Origin: Cryphonectria parasitica EP155
Lineage: Eukaryota > Ascomycota > Sordariomycetes > Diaporthales > Cryphonectriaceae
DNA length: 64,000 nucleotides
Assembly (NCBI RefSeq): GCF_011745365.1
Contig: NW_024468916.1
Span: 2,463,630 to 2,527,629, forward strand
Reading direction: 5' to 3'
Numbering within the stretch: the stretch's first letter is position 1; each line of letters starts with the position of its first letter. The position numbers were made by a program, and so were the translations under genes. Shown here in pieces: positions 22,734 to 35,300 of the stretch. The notes beneath the pieces are model-generated. The model worked only from the letters and a program-made list of their open reading frames with translations, ran no database searches and was not told the DNA's origin.

Positions 22734-24919
22734 TTTCTATTTCACGTCCGTATTATCGGCGGCGACTGTCTTCGGCTTCGATGACGGCCAACGTGGCCAT
22801 TCCTTCCATTTCTGTTGAAATCTCGTTCCGGTGCTTCCATCCGCCTTTTCAGACAGTAATATGACAGACGCCTTGGGTTCGGCTATTGAAAGTAGCTTTA
22901 TTGAGCGTAATTAGCATAGTCATCTGTTCGAGACTCGACGCATTTGAACACCGTGCAGCACCTATGGGGAAACAGCACAACATCGTTCCCACCTCGTCCA
23001 ATGTGTTGACTCCAGCGGCTAGGCCTCTATTCCTTCGTCCGTTGGCGATTTTCACGCATACTCCAGTGCGTCACGGTGCATCTGCTCGGCTTCGTTATAC
23101 TTCACAAAAGGACATTACTCTGTTCCATATTGAAAAGGAGATCCTCGAGCCTCTGAATATTTGCTATAGCTCTCAACGATTATAAGATAGTCTCCATATG
23201 CAGCAGTCATCTAATGCATGCTGCTCTATTCTCATCTTGTGGAAAGAGAATATTCAGGGCAGACGCTGCATCTTTCTCCCAACTGCCTCTTTAGATTCTT
23301 GTTTCTTATTCAAACAATTCTACATCGGAATGCAACCAGCTAATTAGTATCAAAGATGTCCAGTAATTTTTGCTCATGGGCAAAAGCGTCAAGCCTCGAG
23401 CATATCAGTTGCATGGATTTGAGATACTTCACCTTACTTTCCCCTTGAGGCAGTTTTTACATTGTAATATTCTTTCTAGCGAGGCAAGATATGACCTTTA
23501 GGTATTCTGCAGCGAAGAGTAGACCTCGCGATATATCATGGAACGAAATTCGCGCAATCTGTAGTCCGGCTAGATGGAAGACGGTTGAAAACACTAGCTT
23601 AGGACCATCAAAAGAAGCACAATCAGGTCATCGACACATCCAAAATCAGGAGGCATTCGGCGCTATCCGAACCCGGCTCAAATCTCCTAGACCAGTTTGC
23701 AACATCGATCCAGTCATCCAAGTTCCTTCAAGCCCAGAGAGAGACCCGATCCGGAGGTGGTGAGATCGGCTACTGGAGCCTAAAAGTCCCAGCAAGTGGG
23801 GTAATCTTGATGAACTAGGTAGGTAGCCATCGACAAGTTGTCGCTGGCAAGTGTTTGTGAATCCACTCATTAGAGTCCTGTGGGAAAGTTGACTAGATAG
23901 TTTCTACACGCTTGACAAGGTTCTTGTTTTGGTTGATTGGGACCATGAAAGGGTTCTATATTGGGTTCCTCAACCAATACGAGCAGACTTGCAGAATGTA
24001 ACCAGGTACTAGTCAATACAAATGTAAAGTATATCTGCTTGCTCTTGTTTCTAGTGCTAGTGCTTCAAGACGTCTGTCCCCGCCCCCCACACAGACCAGT
24101 TTTTTTAACACTGAGTGCTGTGTCTAGATAGTTTGAAGTCGGGGTTTGCTCTTCCGTAAATTCTACCCTATCCACCGAGCAAATCCGTCCGACCGAGTTT
24201 CTCGCGCCATACGGGGCAGCCAAGGCAGGCTTGTTGGCACCAACACAGTCCATGGCCAAAGAATTGGGAGAAAGCGGCTTTCTGCTGGAGGCACGGCAGG
24301 AACGGAGTGTTCTTGACTAGGTTCCACTAAACTATAATATTTTCTATACGGAGATTGGTCGAGACTCACGTGAGGAGGTACCAGTAGGGTAGCCCCCCCT
24401 ACTCGGTAGCGCTTGAAGAGGATCAAGAGGAAAAAATTGTGGCATCGTACCTTCCTAATCCGGACGGCAATTGTGGAAAGAGCTGCTGCAGCAAGAGCTC
24501 CGCACGCAGCGCTATAGGCAATGGATTTCGGAGGTTCTACCTCTGGTGCTTAATTCAAGCTTTTGATTAAATATGAATTGAAGCAATTCAAATATATCTG
24601 TTGATTTATCTTAATCATGTGATATCAATGATACAAATTTCTTCACCGACCGCGCACAGACGTTGGCATGATGCATGCGGACGTGCCCTATGGTAGAGGA
24701 CTTGAGGATCCCAAATACCATGGCACTAGGGGCTTCTAGCCAACTTTGACTGGCTCACGACAGGAAGTCGGTAGCATGCTAGCTTGATAAGAAAAAGTAC
24801 CATTTACAGTCTATCAATGTGCGTCGAAGACATATTCCACCTAGAGTGTCTTCCACGTGCTGTGAGAATATCCGAGACTTTGCTCTTGATAGGCGCCAAG
24901 AACAGAAGGAGTTTTGGTT

Positions 24920-24934
24920 GGGGGGGGGGGGGGG
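24920..24934 (+). repeat. Poly-G tract (15 G)
   Basis: Uninterrupted run of 15 G in the gene-poor region. Confidence 0.9.
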
Positions 24935-25977
24935 TTATCCTCCCTTGTTCACATTCAATAGATCTGAGTTCTATGTGGGTATCAGTATATCTCGTAGAAA
25001 TCGAGGGAGGCAGGCGAGCAGGGAAAGGAAACCAGAATGAAAACAGATACTACACTCACATTGGAGGACAGCAGTAGCTACATGGTATACTATAGTACAG
25101 AAGTGCTGTGCCATGTCTAGCTTCAGGTCCACCCAGCCCGTCTCTTTGTTCTTCTTTTCTCGCTTTTAATTTCAAGGCATCATGCGTTACTTACCTGCCT
25201 TGAACGACTGGGCACACGACAAAAGACGCAAACGGGTGGCAAACCATACAAGGCCATTGATTAGCAAGAGTAGATCAATGACATACCATAGCACAATGTG
25301 GGGAATTACTTACCACTCAGCTTGGCATTAGGAATGCCCTCAACTAATGTCTGGACGGGATGTCACTCGGGTGATGGGGCACTATTTGTCCAGGATTGCT
25401 CTGGAGACGGCGTCTAGCTCGATGCAAACAATGCTGCGAGCATGGTCAAGCGATTCATGAAAACGTACATGAGAAGTCTCTAGCGGGCCCAGACGCATGC
25501 AACCAATACGAGAGCAGAATCCCGATCGAGAACCACCACCGGCGGAGCCGGAAAACATTTAAATTTAGAAACACCGGAAACGGTGGGAATGTTGGAGATG
25601 AGGCTCAGGTGCTTGGCCTGGGCGTTGAATGTTTCGAGAACCGTAAGAGGTGAAAGTCGCCAGAGCAACAACGGAAACAAATGACAAGGCTAAAGTGACG
25701 TCTGGTAGAATACGAGCATCGATGGTTGCAGATCATCTCGATTTCGAGGGCAGCTTGTACATTCCTCGCGGTGAGACATACAAAAAACGAAAACAATACA
25801 ACCAATGACAGCCTTTGATCCGGCGATCCCATTTACATGCCACATACCAGTGACGGCCTTTCGTTGTTATTCCTCCCGAATGCTTGGCCTTAGTAACTAG
25901 ATGGCAACGGGTGACGATGCCGCAACCAGGACTTGATTGCGGCTTATTTGCGCAAAGTACATTGTTCAATCTCTGTC

Positions 25978-25985
25978 TATAAAGA
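25978..25985 (+). promoter_or_regulatory. Candidate TATA box for the gene at 26149
   Basis: TATAAAGA lies about 165 bases before the ATG, a plausible core-promoter distance. Motif evidence only. Confidence 0.45.
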
Positions 25986-26148
25986 GACGACATGACTTTC
26001 CTCCCCTGGCACGTTCAGACTACACCAGGCAAGGTCACCATTTCTCCTCTTTCTGACTTTTTACCACTCGGGTTGAAACTCTCGCTCTACCACACACTCG
26101 TTCCTATACGCAAAGGCTTTCTAGACCTTCTTCCTCAACTCATCCGAG

Positions 26149-27348
26149 ATGCACTTCGAGTACATGTTCGCCCTTCTGGCGCTCGGCCATGCCGTGGCTG
26201 CCCAGAATAGCTCCTATACAGTGCCTCCAATCACGTCAGGGTCGTCGAGCATCCCCTTGACGACCACGTCCTCCCCCAGCCCGACCTCGTCATCTTCGAA
26301 TGGAATCGTTGGCGCCGAAACTGTCTCCCTCGTGGAAATCGCCACCCTGGCACGACACAGGCGCGGTCCCGTCGCTCCAAGGCAGGCACTTGTTGAGAAC
26401 GTCTTCATCTGCCCCATCTACGCCCAGCAGGTTCCTGGTGCGCCTTGCTACCCATGTGCCGTTGGGGAGCCCACGGCTCAGCAGACTCTCTTGGTGCAGA
26501 CTGTAAGTTGACACACTACAACTGTCGTCCTCACCGTCATCTTCTTTCCTATTCCTCTTTTATGAATGAAGACCAACTTGGCTGACCTGGGGGGGGGAAA
26601 AAACTAGACCTCCACCCTTGGTGCTGTCCCTGACCCAACCCCCATCTTCCTCTACAGCTTCTGCGAGGGCTGCGAGGCTACTGAGGTCACCATTGATGTG
26701 CCTGGCTACACGCCTGGCTCTCGGAACTTTGCCACCTGTCTGGGCTCTCCCGTCACGTCCACCAGCACCAGCTCGCCAACACCCACCCCTACACCCACTT
26801 CTTCCCACTCCCGCCACCCGGGCAAGCCAGGCATCACCACCAACATCAACATCACGGCGACCATCTTCAACCTGATCCAGATTGTGTCGTACTGCCCGAC
26901 CAACGGCGTCCGCAAGACGCACCTGGAGCAGTCGACCACGTGCTCAACCTACAGCACCCTCGTCACCATCCCACCTGAGCTGTGCACCACCAGCGTCAGC
27001 ACCAAGAACGGCGTCGTCGTCACCTACACGACGCCCGTGTCGACCTGGACCCAGATCCTCACCACGGCCGTTACCTCCACCGTGTCCACCATCACCGTCA
27101 CCAGCCCTACTCCCGTCGCTACCGTTGTCCCCGCGGGTTACACGCCCGTTGAGACCTCGGCTGCTGCTGCCGTCACTGCCGCTGCCCCTGCCGAGTCTAG
27201 TGCTGCCGCCGCCGCCGCCGCCGCCCCAGCAGCTACAACCGAAGGAAGCTCCCCTGCTGAGGCGACCTATGTCACGGCTGGTGCTGGCCAGGCCTTTGCC
27301 TCGGTCTCTGCCATTGTCCTGTCGGTCTTTGCCTTCCTCTTGGTCTAA
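26149..27348 (+). CDS. Secreted Thr/Ser-rich protein with GPI-type C-terminus (364 residues)
   Basis: Spliced from 26149..26502 and 26608..27348. The intron 26503..26607 has donor GTAAGT and acceptor CTAG, preceded by a run of nine G and six A instead of the usual pyrimidine tract. A signal peptide (MHFEYMFALLALGHAVAA) is followed by a Ser/Thr/Pro-rich segment and then a basic patch, ARHRRGPVAPRQ, at ~67-78. Two Cys-containing blocks follow (VFICPIYAQQVPGAPCYPC; YSFCEGCEATEV), then a second Ser/Thr/Pro segment and a TIFNLIQIVSYCPTNG block. A long Ala/Ser tail ends in a hydrophobic stretch (ASVSAIVLSVFAFLLV) typical of GPI signals. It is probably a wall or surface glycoprotein. I do not recognise a named family. 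It converges with the GH7 gene. Confidence 0.8.
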
Positions 27349-28349
27349 TTTCCTGATGGAAGGGTAAATTCACAACCACCAGCAGTGTGGCGAAACGATA
27401 GACAGTCAGTCATGATGTGTGTGATTGTGTGCTTTGCAAGAAGGATACCCAACCATAGGTAGCTTCATTTCTTGTAATTCCTCCAAAAAGGACTTTTAAT
27501 CTTGGGGGCAGTGGTTGCATTTTTCTTTTTCTTCACACTTTTGTTCGATGTCGAGGCGCCAAAGCGTTGTGGAAGCATCGATTAATTGGACGCGGGGCCC
27601 CTCTCCTTCCGCTGCTGCATACGGCGTTTGGTTATGGGCTCTGTGTATCTTAAACTAGAGCATTTACAGCTCGGTATTTAATACTCAATGTTAATTAATT
27701 GACCTTGACTTTCGATCTTGAAGAAGAAATAAATGTGTAAGCCGCTGCCTGTTCGGAGCATGAGAGTGGGTGGGATAACGTGGTGGAGGTGAAGTGTGCC
27801 GGATGCAGGCCAAGTCTGAAAAAATAAACAAGTTAGGCCGTGTATGACTATACTCCTTGCAGTCCTCACCTTGCCAGTTTGTCATCGGTGTCTTGGCTAA
27901 CTAGCCGCATGCAGTGTAGTTGCTATCTTAGTGGGCTTAGCAGTGGGAAAGAGCCAGTAAAGGGCAAGTTATTGTTTACAAACAGACAAGTCTTGTTGAT
28001 TTTTCAAGCAAAACAACTTCAAAGTTCATCATCACCATCAAGACTGGTCCACCAAGATTGGTTCATCGAAAAAGGTTGATTCCCATTTACAAGCAACCAC
28101 AGCTCAAGTAGCTGTTCTTTCATCTATATACATGAGAAAGATATATGATATATATGTCCAAAGCAAGAAATTTGCACAAAAAAAGGTAAAAACCCCCTCC
28201 AATCATCTTCTGCCCTGGGCGGCTCTATTCGTCTTCCCACCTTGCTTTGCCCCTTCAACCGGACGCCGATTGGAATGCACACGCCACAGAAATAAACAAG
28301 AATTTGAGACCCTCAAAGTCTATAACACCAATCACACACAAAATGTTAC
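27349..28349. other. Intergenic between convergent genes
   Basis: No gene seen. It holds the 3' flanks of the surface-protein gene and the cellobiohydrolase gene. Confidence 0.6.
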
Positions 28350-29830
28350 TTAAGCAGTGAAGGTAGAGTTGATGTCACCAAACTTGATGTTGCTGTAGAT
28401 GACGCTGGCGGTGGCGTTGTTGGACTCGATGTCGGAGGGGACACCGCTGCTGGTGGCGCAGGTTCCACGTGCGGCACCAGCCTCGGTCGAGTCGGCGGGG
28501 TAGGTCGAGTCAAGCCAGAGCATGTTGGCGTAGTGCTAATCACAAGGAACATTCCAGTCAGTATGATGACGATAATGATGATGGATGAGGTCACTGATTT
28601 CTTTTTACAAAACTTGGGGGAAAGGAGTGAAGTTCAGAGAAAGTTCTTTTTGGTACGTACGTCATCCCACAGGCTCATGACGAGAACCATGCCGTTGGCC
28701 AGCGCAGTTCCCATGCCCTCGAGACCTCCACGCTGGGTGAAGTAGTCGGTGGTGTTGGTGGCCTCCTTCTGGGCAGTGCAGTAGTCGGCAGTGATGGAGT
28801 TGCCCGAGGTGCCAGCCATGGTGGAGTCCGGGTTGGCAATGGTGACGCCGTCCTGGACGTAGAAGCGCTTGATCTCAGACAGGGCGCCGTTCTCCTCGAT
28901 GAACTGGGTGACGACGGTGAAGACCTTGGAGGTGTCGACACCAGCAGCACCGGCGCCGTAGAAGTCGGTCACGCCCTGGCGGTACGGGTTGAAGTCACAG
29001 CCATCAGGGTCGCAGGTGCCGGCGTACCGGTCGGTGGAGTAGGTGCCACCGCAGTCATCGCCGTCGCACACGGTCTGGGTGCTGTTCTCGCAAGGGTGAG
29101 GGGTCACGGCCGTCGAGATGAGGTTGGCCTCCCAGATGTCCATCTCGGCACAGCACGAGCCGTGGCCGCCGACGCCCGAGTTGGCGTCGTTGGTGGAGGG
29201 CGTCCAGCCCTCGACGTTGCCCTCGCCGCCGATGAACTTGATATCACGCGGGCACTGGCTGTCGCAGTAGCCCGTGCCGTACGCAGCACCGGCCTTGTTG
29301 CCAGAGTAGCGCGCCATGCCGCCGTCCGCGTCCATGGACACAAAGTACAGCGCGCCGTTGAGGCCGCACGGCAGGTTGGACACGTCCACGTCAAAGGTGA
29401 ACTCCTTGCCCAGCAGGTCGAACATCTGGTACTCGGTGTCCGACGCCATCAGGAAGAGACGGCTGCCGACGTTGGTGTCGGTGCTCTGGGTGACAAAGTT
29501 GAGCGTCAGGGCATCGTCCGCCGAGGTCACACCGTACGTGGACTCGTAGTCGGCGCCGTCCACGCAGCAGTTGGCCGCGCAGGTCACGTCGTCCGGGCAG
29601 AGGTCGGCGTCCCAGGTGTTGCCGGTGTAGCAGTTGGTGTAGCCCGAGACATCGTGGGTCCACCGCCAGTTGGCATCGATGACAACGGAGCCACTGGTGT
29701 TGGTGCAGCCCGACGAGGTGCACTGCGACCAAGAGAGAGACGGCTTGGTCTCGGTGGTGGAAGTGCAGGCTTGCTGCGCACGCACTGAGGCGGCCAAAAG
29801 GGCAGAAAGAAGGGCAGCTCGCTGAGCCAT
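28350..29830 (-). CDS. cbh1: GH7 cellobiohydrolase (reducing-end, cellulose 1,4-beta-cellobiosidase), no CBM
   Basis: Spliced from 29830..28661 and 28535..28350 (451 residues). The intron 28660..28536 starts GTACGT and ends ATTAG. The signal peptide ends at about VRA, and QQACTSTTE... would be the mature start. The catalytic motif EMDIWEAN supplies the nucleophile Glu229, Asp231 and acid/base Glu234. Other family landmarks are [14 protein letters not shown], the Cys pairs, and [19 protein letters not shown], which is formed across the intron. The last is typical of cellobiohydrolases rather than endoglucanases. The protein stops after the catalytic domain, so there is no linker or CBM1. This form is common beside CBM-bearing paralogues in plant-degrading ascomycetes. 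It is secreted and releases cellobiose processively from cellulose. Such genes are normally induced by cellulose and repressed by glucose. Confidence 0.97.
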
Positions 29831-29923
29831 TGTGTTGGTTAAGAAGTGAAAGTAGGTAGTTGGAACAAGGAAGGGTGAAAAGAAGGGAATGTGAAGGAAG
29901 GTGAACACAGACTAGCTGGTTGC

Positions 29924-29956
29924 TGATGATGATGATGGTGATGATGATGATGATGA
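29924..29956 (+). repeat. GAT trinucleotide repeat in the GH7 leader
   Basis: About 10 GAT-type units with one GGT interruption, between the candidate TATA box and the GH7 ATG. Confidence 0.85.
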
Positions 29957-29996
29957 GCCTCTCAACACTTGATGAAGCAGCGGGCTGAGAACTATA

Positions 29997-30004
29997 CTTT
30001 TATA
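29997..30004 (-). promoter_or_regulatory. Candidate TATA box of the GH7 gene
   Basis: The minus strand reads TATAAAAG about 170 bases before the ATG at 29830. The position and the strong consensus fit a highly expressed secreted-enzyme gene. Confidence 0.6.
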
Positions 30005-30554
30005 TCACGACATCTCCTCCTTCTCCTTTCCGCTCATACGGTCTTCACGGCCCTTCACCCCGAAGGATCCTTCCATGGCTGTTCCGCATCAGGTGCGATC
30101 TTCTTCGTCTTCAGCCTGAGTCCTTTCAGCGGTCAATGACATCCTGTTTCCCTCCTTTCGCGAGCGGCTGTTGTTTCTTTCCGTCGACTGCGCTCCCACT
30201 GCAATCTGCTATTATGGGGCTTGTCGATGGATTAGTGCTCCAATCCGGTCCGCTCAGGTCGGGGCCAGGGTCGAACCTAGCGAGGGGGAACATGTTTCTA
30301 GCCGCCATGTGCATGCATGTGTCGTCCCAACTTGATACCAAGGACTGCCGAGAGACCCAGCTCGCTTAGGCACATGACGGCACAGTACTTTGAGGCTCTG
30401 GGCTCGCTTCTCTCACTCTCTGTCGCCAAGTCGTTTATTCCGATGTTTTGCCCCTGGGCATGGGTATAATAAATAATATATCCCCTTGTCCGGTGTTTCC
30501 ACCCCCGGAAGAAATGGCTTGACTGTCTCCCCAGCCATAAGTCGCTAAAGGAGA

Positions 30555-30566
30555 GGGGGGGGGGGG
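30555..30566 (+). repeat. Poly-G tract (12 G)
   Basis: Uninterrupted run of 12 G upstream of the GH7 gene. Confidence 0.9.
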
Positions 30567-32305
30567 CAGGAGCTGGAGCTGGAGGAGAAGAAAGGAGGAA
30601 GGGAATATGCATAGTTGTTTGACGTCTCTCTTGAGCCGCACGCCTCCATGTGGCATATACCCTGCTCCTGGCAAACAAATCCTCGTCGGCGATTGGTGGG
30701 AATGTTCTGCATTCTATCTGTTCGGAACGTCCGTGGTTTCGTTTCTATGGGGCTGACAGGCAGACGATCAACGGGTCAGCCAAACCACACCCTTCTTCCC
30801 CCCTTTGGAGTGCGCCGCCGGCCGATTCACATAGAGAAAAATTATAGTTGTCGATCTTCGTTTGGTTTTGTTTTGTCAAGATGCTTGATGCGGCTATCCA
30901 GATCCCGACCTGATCGACAATTTAAGCGTATGCTATGCAACCTAGTTGTGGCTAGATGGTTTCTTGGGGTTCATCTATTTGAGTACTAAGTAACTATGAT
31001 TTAAACGTTAATTACTCCGTTGGAACCAATGGTACAAGTCTTTAGCAACTACTTCTCGAGAGATGGACCCCGATTCATTCACCAAGGAGTGAGAGTAGTT
31101 ACGACTCTTCCTTGGGATTCCTGTACAACCCAAAAGAGTATTGCCCTTCGCTTGAGCTACGTAATAAGAATGTTTCTGGAAGCGCGTTTCACACATGAAC
31201 CCCTCATTGTTCATTTGCCGCCATGGGATGAACCTCTGTTCATCTCCAGGCATGTCATACCCACCCTTCGAAACGCCGGTACTCCACCCCGTGGGGGGAA
31301 GGGCGGGGATGCACAAGACCTGGCGTTGCCTAACCAGGTAGACTTGTATCCACTGCAGAGGTAGTAACAAGGTTCGGCCTCTTCCGCTGCTGCTTCCATG
31401 CACTCCTACCCACCTAAGTAGGAGGAGGTGGTGGTGAGGTCTCAGAAAGAGTGCCTGCGTGGGATGAGATGCACATAGCTAGGCAAGATGTGCATAAGTG
31501 ATAATAAAACATCCATCCTTAGTTAGTTTTTTTATGCGCCTAGTTTTTCTTTCCTTTTGCCTTTTCTCCTTTCGTCACAAACACACGCCAAGATCCGAAC
31601 CCTATTCCTTTTCATTCTGATTTCAGGGGGCCGTGTCGTCCGTCTCACACGATGCGCTCCACCCCCGAAACTAAACGACAAAAAAGGGTGCGGTCCCCCT
31701 GAAGCACTAAAAAGGATAATAGATGAATCATGGACTTGGGGTCGGTTCTCGGTACGTTGACCAACATAAGCAAATCTCTATTTACCTGGTAGACTGGCGG
31801 CCCGTCTAGGCGGGCGGTAAATCACTGGATAATTGAAACGGAAAAACTGTTGGGTATTTTTTTGCTTCGTAGGAGATGCATGAAGTTTTTGAATTATTCC
31901 GAATTCGAACCATGACATAGGTGCATGAGTACCATAGTATTATGATGTCGCCATTGTATGACGCAGCGAAAGGGGGTAGGTTGAGGGAGGCAAAAGACAA
32001 ACGAACAAGTATCAACCAGGTCAATCTACGGTTGTAGGATGCATGTTGCCTTGAAGTACCTTGTATGATGGAGAATAGAACCAGGTTCACCATCCGATTC
32101 CAGGTTTCTGTACATTAGATATGCCAACAGACAAGTCTGTAGTCAGCCGAACGCAAATACGCGCACAAGACTCCCTGCGCGCAATGTCGTAGATGACTAG
32201 GCCAATCCGTCTATTGAACAAGTCCAAGTCGTCCTTCTACTGCGTCTCCATTTGCAGTCCCCCTTGTCTCTCCTTCTCTTCCTCTCTCTCTCTCGCCGTC
32301 ACAAC

Positions 32306-35300
32306 TCATCCTATTCCTGTCGTGCTTCTCACCCACGGATTCAGCTTCACCCAGCCCCGTCCAACTCCGTTCGCCGAACTGCTGAACCCCGTCGTTCCCG
32401 ACCTGACAAGATTCCGATTCAAATCCGGAATCTCATACGAACCAAGGGTGCGCTGCGCCCGCACCGTCGCCCAAAAGTCATAGCTCCTCTCCTTCCGCCG
32501 CCACTGCTTCTCCTCCCTCTCCTCGCGCTCCCTCTCTGCCCGCCTGATCTCTTGCGCCCTGCGGCTCGCCTCCGGCTCCAGCGCCTTCAGCATGTAGGTT
32601 GCAAAGACCCAGGCCTTGTACAGCCGGCGAAACAGGGACTTGAAGGCCACCTGGACGTGCGAGCTGAAGGCCGCGACCAGCGTCGCGAGGATCATAAACA
32701 CCGACACGGGCAGGCTGATTTCGCCGATGTAGCCCAGGCTTGGGTACTGGGCGTCGGCACCACCCCACTCGAGGGTGTTCATGCCGAAGAGGCTCGTGAA
32801 AAAGGACAAGGGCAGGAAGATGACGGTGAAGATGGTGAAGATCATGACAGAGAGGTTCTGTGAGCTGGCCAGCTCGGTCTGCAGGCGGGACCAGCGGACG
32901 TCGTCGACCTGCGCTTGGCGCTGGGCCATCTCCAGGAGTTTCTCGTACTAAAAGAAGGGGGGAAATCGCAAGTGTCAGCAGCGGCAGGACTCTCGAACAC
33001 GACCTGATCAACACGAGGACTGCATATAACTTACGTCTCCCCTGGTAGCAGTGACCCGCTCCAGCATCTCAGTCGTCTGAGCCTTGTACTCGGCGAGTCT
33101 GGTAAGTGCCTCCCTCAAATATCCTTGACCGTAGTGCGTCAGATCCTTGAGACTATCACCAGTATACATATCAAGCATCTTTTCGATCATGGTCACCTGC
33201 GTGTCGAACAGCCGATGAAAGGTCTTCAGTTCGTCCTCCATGTCACGCAGTTCCAAAAGCGCCGAGGTATTCTCTCGGTTTTCCCGCTCAGCCCTCTCGA
33301 TCTCACGCTTGTGCCTCTTTTTGATCGACGCTGCGGTATTGTCTTCAGGCTCTTCATCCGAGTCGAGGTCGGCTTCCTTGAAACTCTGCATGCGGAACTT
33401 CTTGAGGTTGGACGTCATGCGCTCGGTCTAGATCCCATTTTTGTGTCAATAGCTTCCTACAGCAAGACGGTGATGGATTTTCGGTTCACGTCGAAGAGAG
33501 TGGGTGACTCACCAGCATGCCTATGGCCTCTTCAAAAATACGAAAAACCTCGAGATCGGGGTGGGAGGACCGATCAAGCAGCACCGTTACCGCGTGGAGG
33601 ACAACAAAGGCGGCGAGGTCTAGGGAGTTCTCGCAACGTCCCGTGAGGTCGCCGTTGAGTTCGTGGTAGATACTATTCCTGAGGTCTGCTTGCTGGAACA
33701 GGGCACCCTCTGATGGGCGAGACTCTCTTTTCGGGAAAAATGTTGTGAGGGTGGCTGTTCACTATCAGACAGATGCCAAAAGGACACACCTACTTGTTCA
33801 GACTCACTTGTATCAATGGCCCAGAGCCAAAGTTGATCCACCATCAGCAGATTGCCATCCCGGAGACCAAGCAGCGCCTCACTGTCTGAGTCGGAATCCA
33901 TAGCATGGCCCTTGTCTCGCTCAATCATCTCATGTAGCTGCTTCGTTCGGATTGAATACCTATCCTCCAGAGATCCTATCGATTGAGCATCATCGAGTGG
34001 GGCTGGAGGCGGAGGACGAAACTTTTCCTGTTTTGTGAGCTTGTACAACATCTGGTCGTCGTCTCGAGCGTGTGTATCCTTGAGTGAAGGGTAGCCGAAC
34101 TGGTCGAGGGTCCGGCGGCCGTTTAGAGGGGGGTCATGTCCCAGAAATTCCCATATCACACGGAGTTCTAGGGAGTCAAGGTTGGCAATTTCCTCTGGGA
34201 CTGGCCTAGTACGTCCATGAGCTAGCCTCTTCTCAATCAGTCTTCTGCGTTTGATCATATGCCTATATGTATCGAAATGTAGGTATGGCAGATACACATA
34301 GAGATACTTTGGCGACGGGCCAGTGCTGGGCGGCGTGCTACTCGAATGGGATGCTCGGGGTGAGGTCGCTGAGTCGTCGGTGATAAAGTTGACAGCGGGT
34401 TTAATGAAGCAAGGCTGTGATTGCGAGTGTCGGCCTTGAACATGCCTTGATACCCAGTGTTCATTACCAAAGAGTCTGCTGAAATCCTGCTTATGTGTCT
34501 CTGATAGCTTGTCGAAGATGTCCTACATGCTAATTAGCGCCACGTTCTTCCTTCTTCCTTCCAACTTCTCTCTTCCCTCAAGGTTGATCAGAAATCGGTA
34601 CTTGCCTTGACCCAGAGGGGGTTCGTAAACGGCAGATGAATCCACATGAATTTCCTCCGATTTGGGTCCGGTCTTGAGAACCCTGCGCTCAGTTCTTGTA
34701 GTATCGATGACTTGCTGAGCTTTTCAGATCGACTTCTAGGTGCGATGCCCAACCCCAGCCTATCCATATCAGGTATTTGTCCTTGATTTGCAACATGATG
34801 CAAAGGTGCAGGACCATGTTTGGGCGAGTGCTGCGAACCTGTCGGCTCCGACATTGTACTTGCTGTCCCGTCTGTTCTCCTACTTGACGGACGCTGATAG
34901 ACAGGCGGAGAAAAAGTTGGCGGTGTGTGGCTGTGCGGCTGTCTCACAGGTGGCATGTACGATTCTTCGGCATCCATGCCTGGCTTGGCTGATGCTGAAG
35001 TGACAACTATGCCAGGAGACGGCGGCCGTTCATGTTCTGAGGACCGAGATGCCGTGCTCCGCTTCTCTTGGACATTCTTTACAACGCCCCGGCCCAGTCG
35101 ATCCGTATCAGCATGGTCCGATGAGAAGGGGTGGCCCCCTGAGCCGGGGCGCCGAACTCGTCGCAGGCGCTCCTCCAGGCATCTTTCTGGGCCTATGGAA
35201 AGAAAATCAGAGAGGTGATATTTTGTGGTGTACAGTCGGACATCCGACTCGGTAGCGGCATCCGGATCCTCGTAAAAACCGACGACTTCTACCTTGACCA

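Larger units (their letters stand above)
22734..26148. other. Gene-poor region
   Basis: No gene supported in 3.4 kb on either strand. Noted: a 15-G run at 24920-24934, an AT-rich patch at about 24545-24620, and the promoter of the gene at 26149. It may be decayed sequence, as the HET relic adjoins it. Confidence 0.5.
29831..32305. other. Intergenic
   Basis: No gene supported. The first few hundred bases are the GH7 leader and promoter. A 12-G run lies at 30555-30566. The right end is the 3' flank of the hydrolase-CorA fusion gene. Open frames at 30615-30989 and 31020-31364 lack protein-like composition. Confidence 0.55.

Noticed and set aside
29924..29956. Regularly spaced repeat considered as a CRISPR-like or regulatory array
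   Set aside because: Plain GAT microsatellite; no spacers, and the genome is eukaryotic. No CRISPR array or prokaryotic mobile element is present anywhere in the window.
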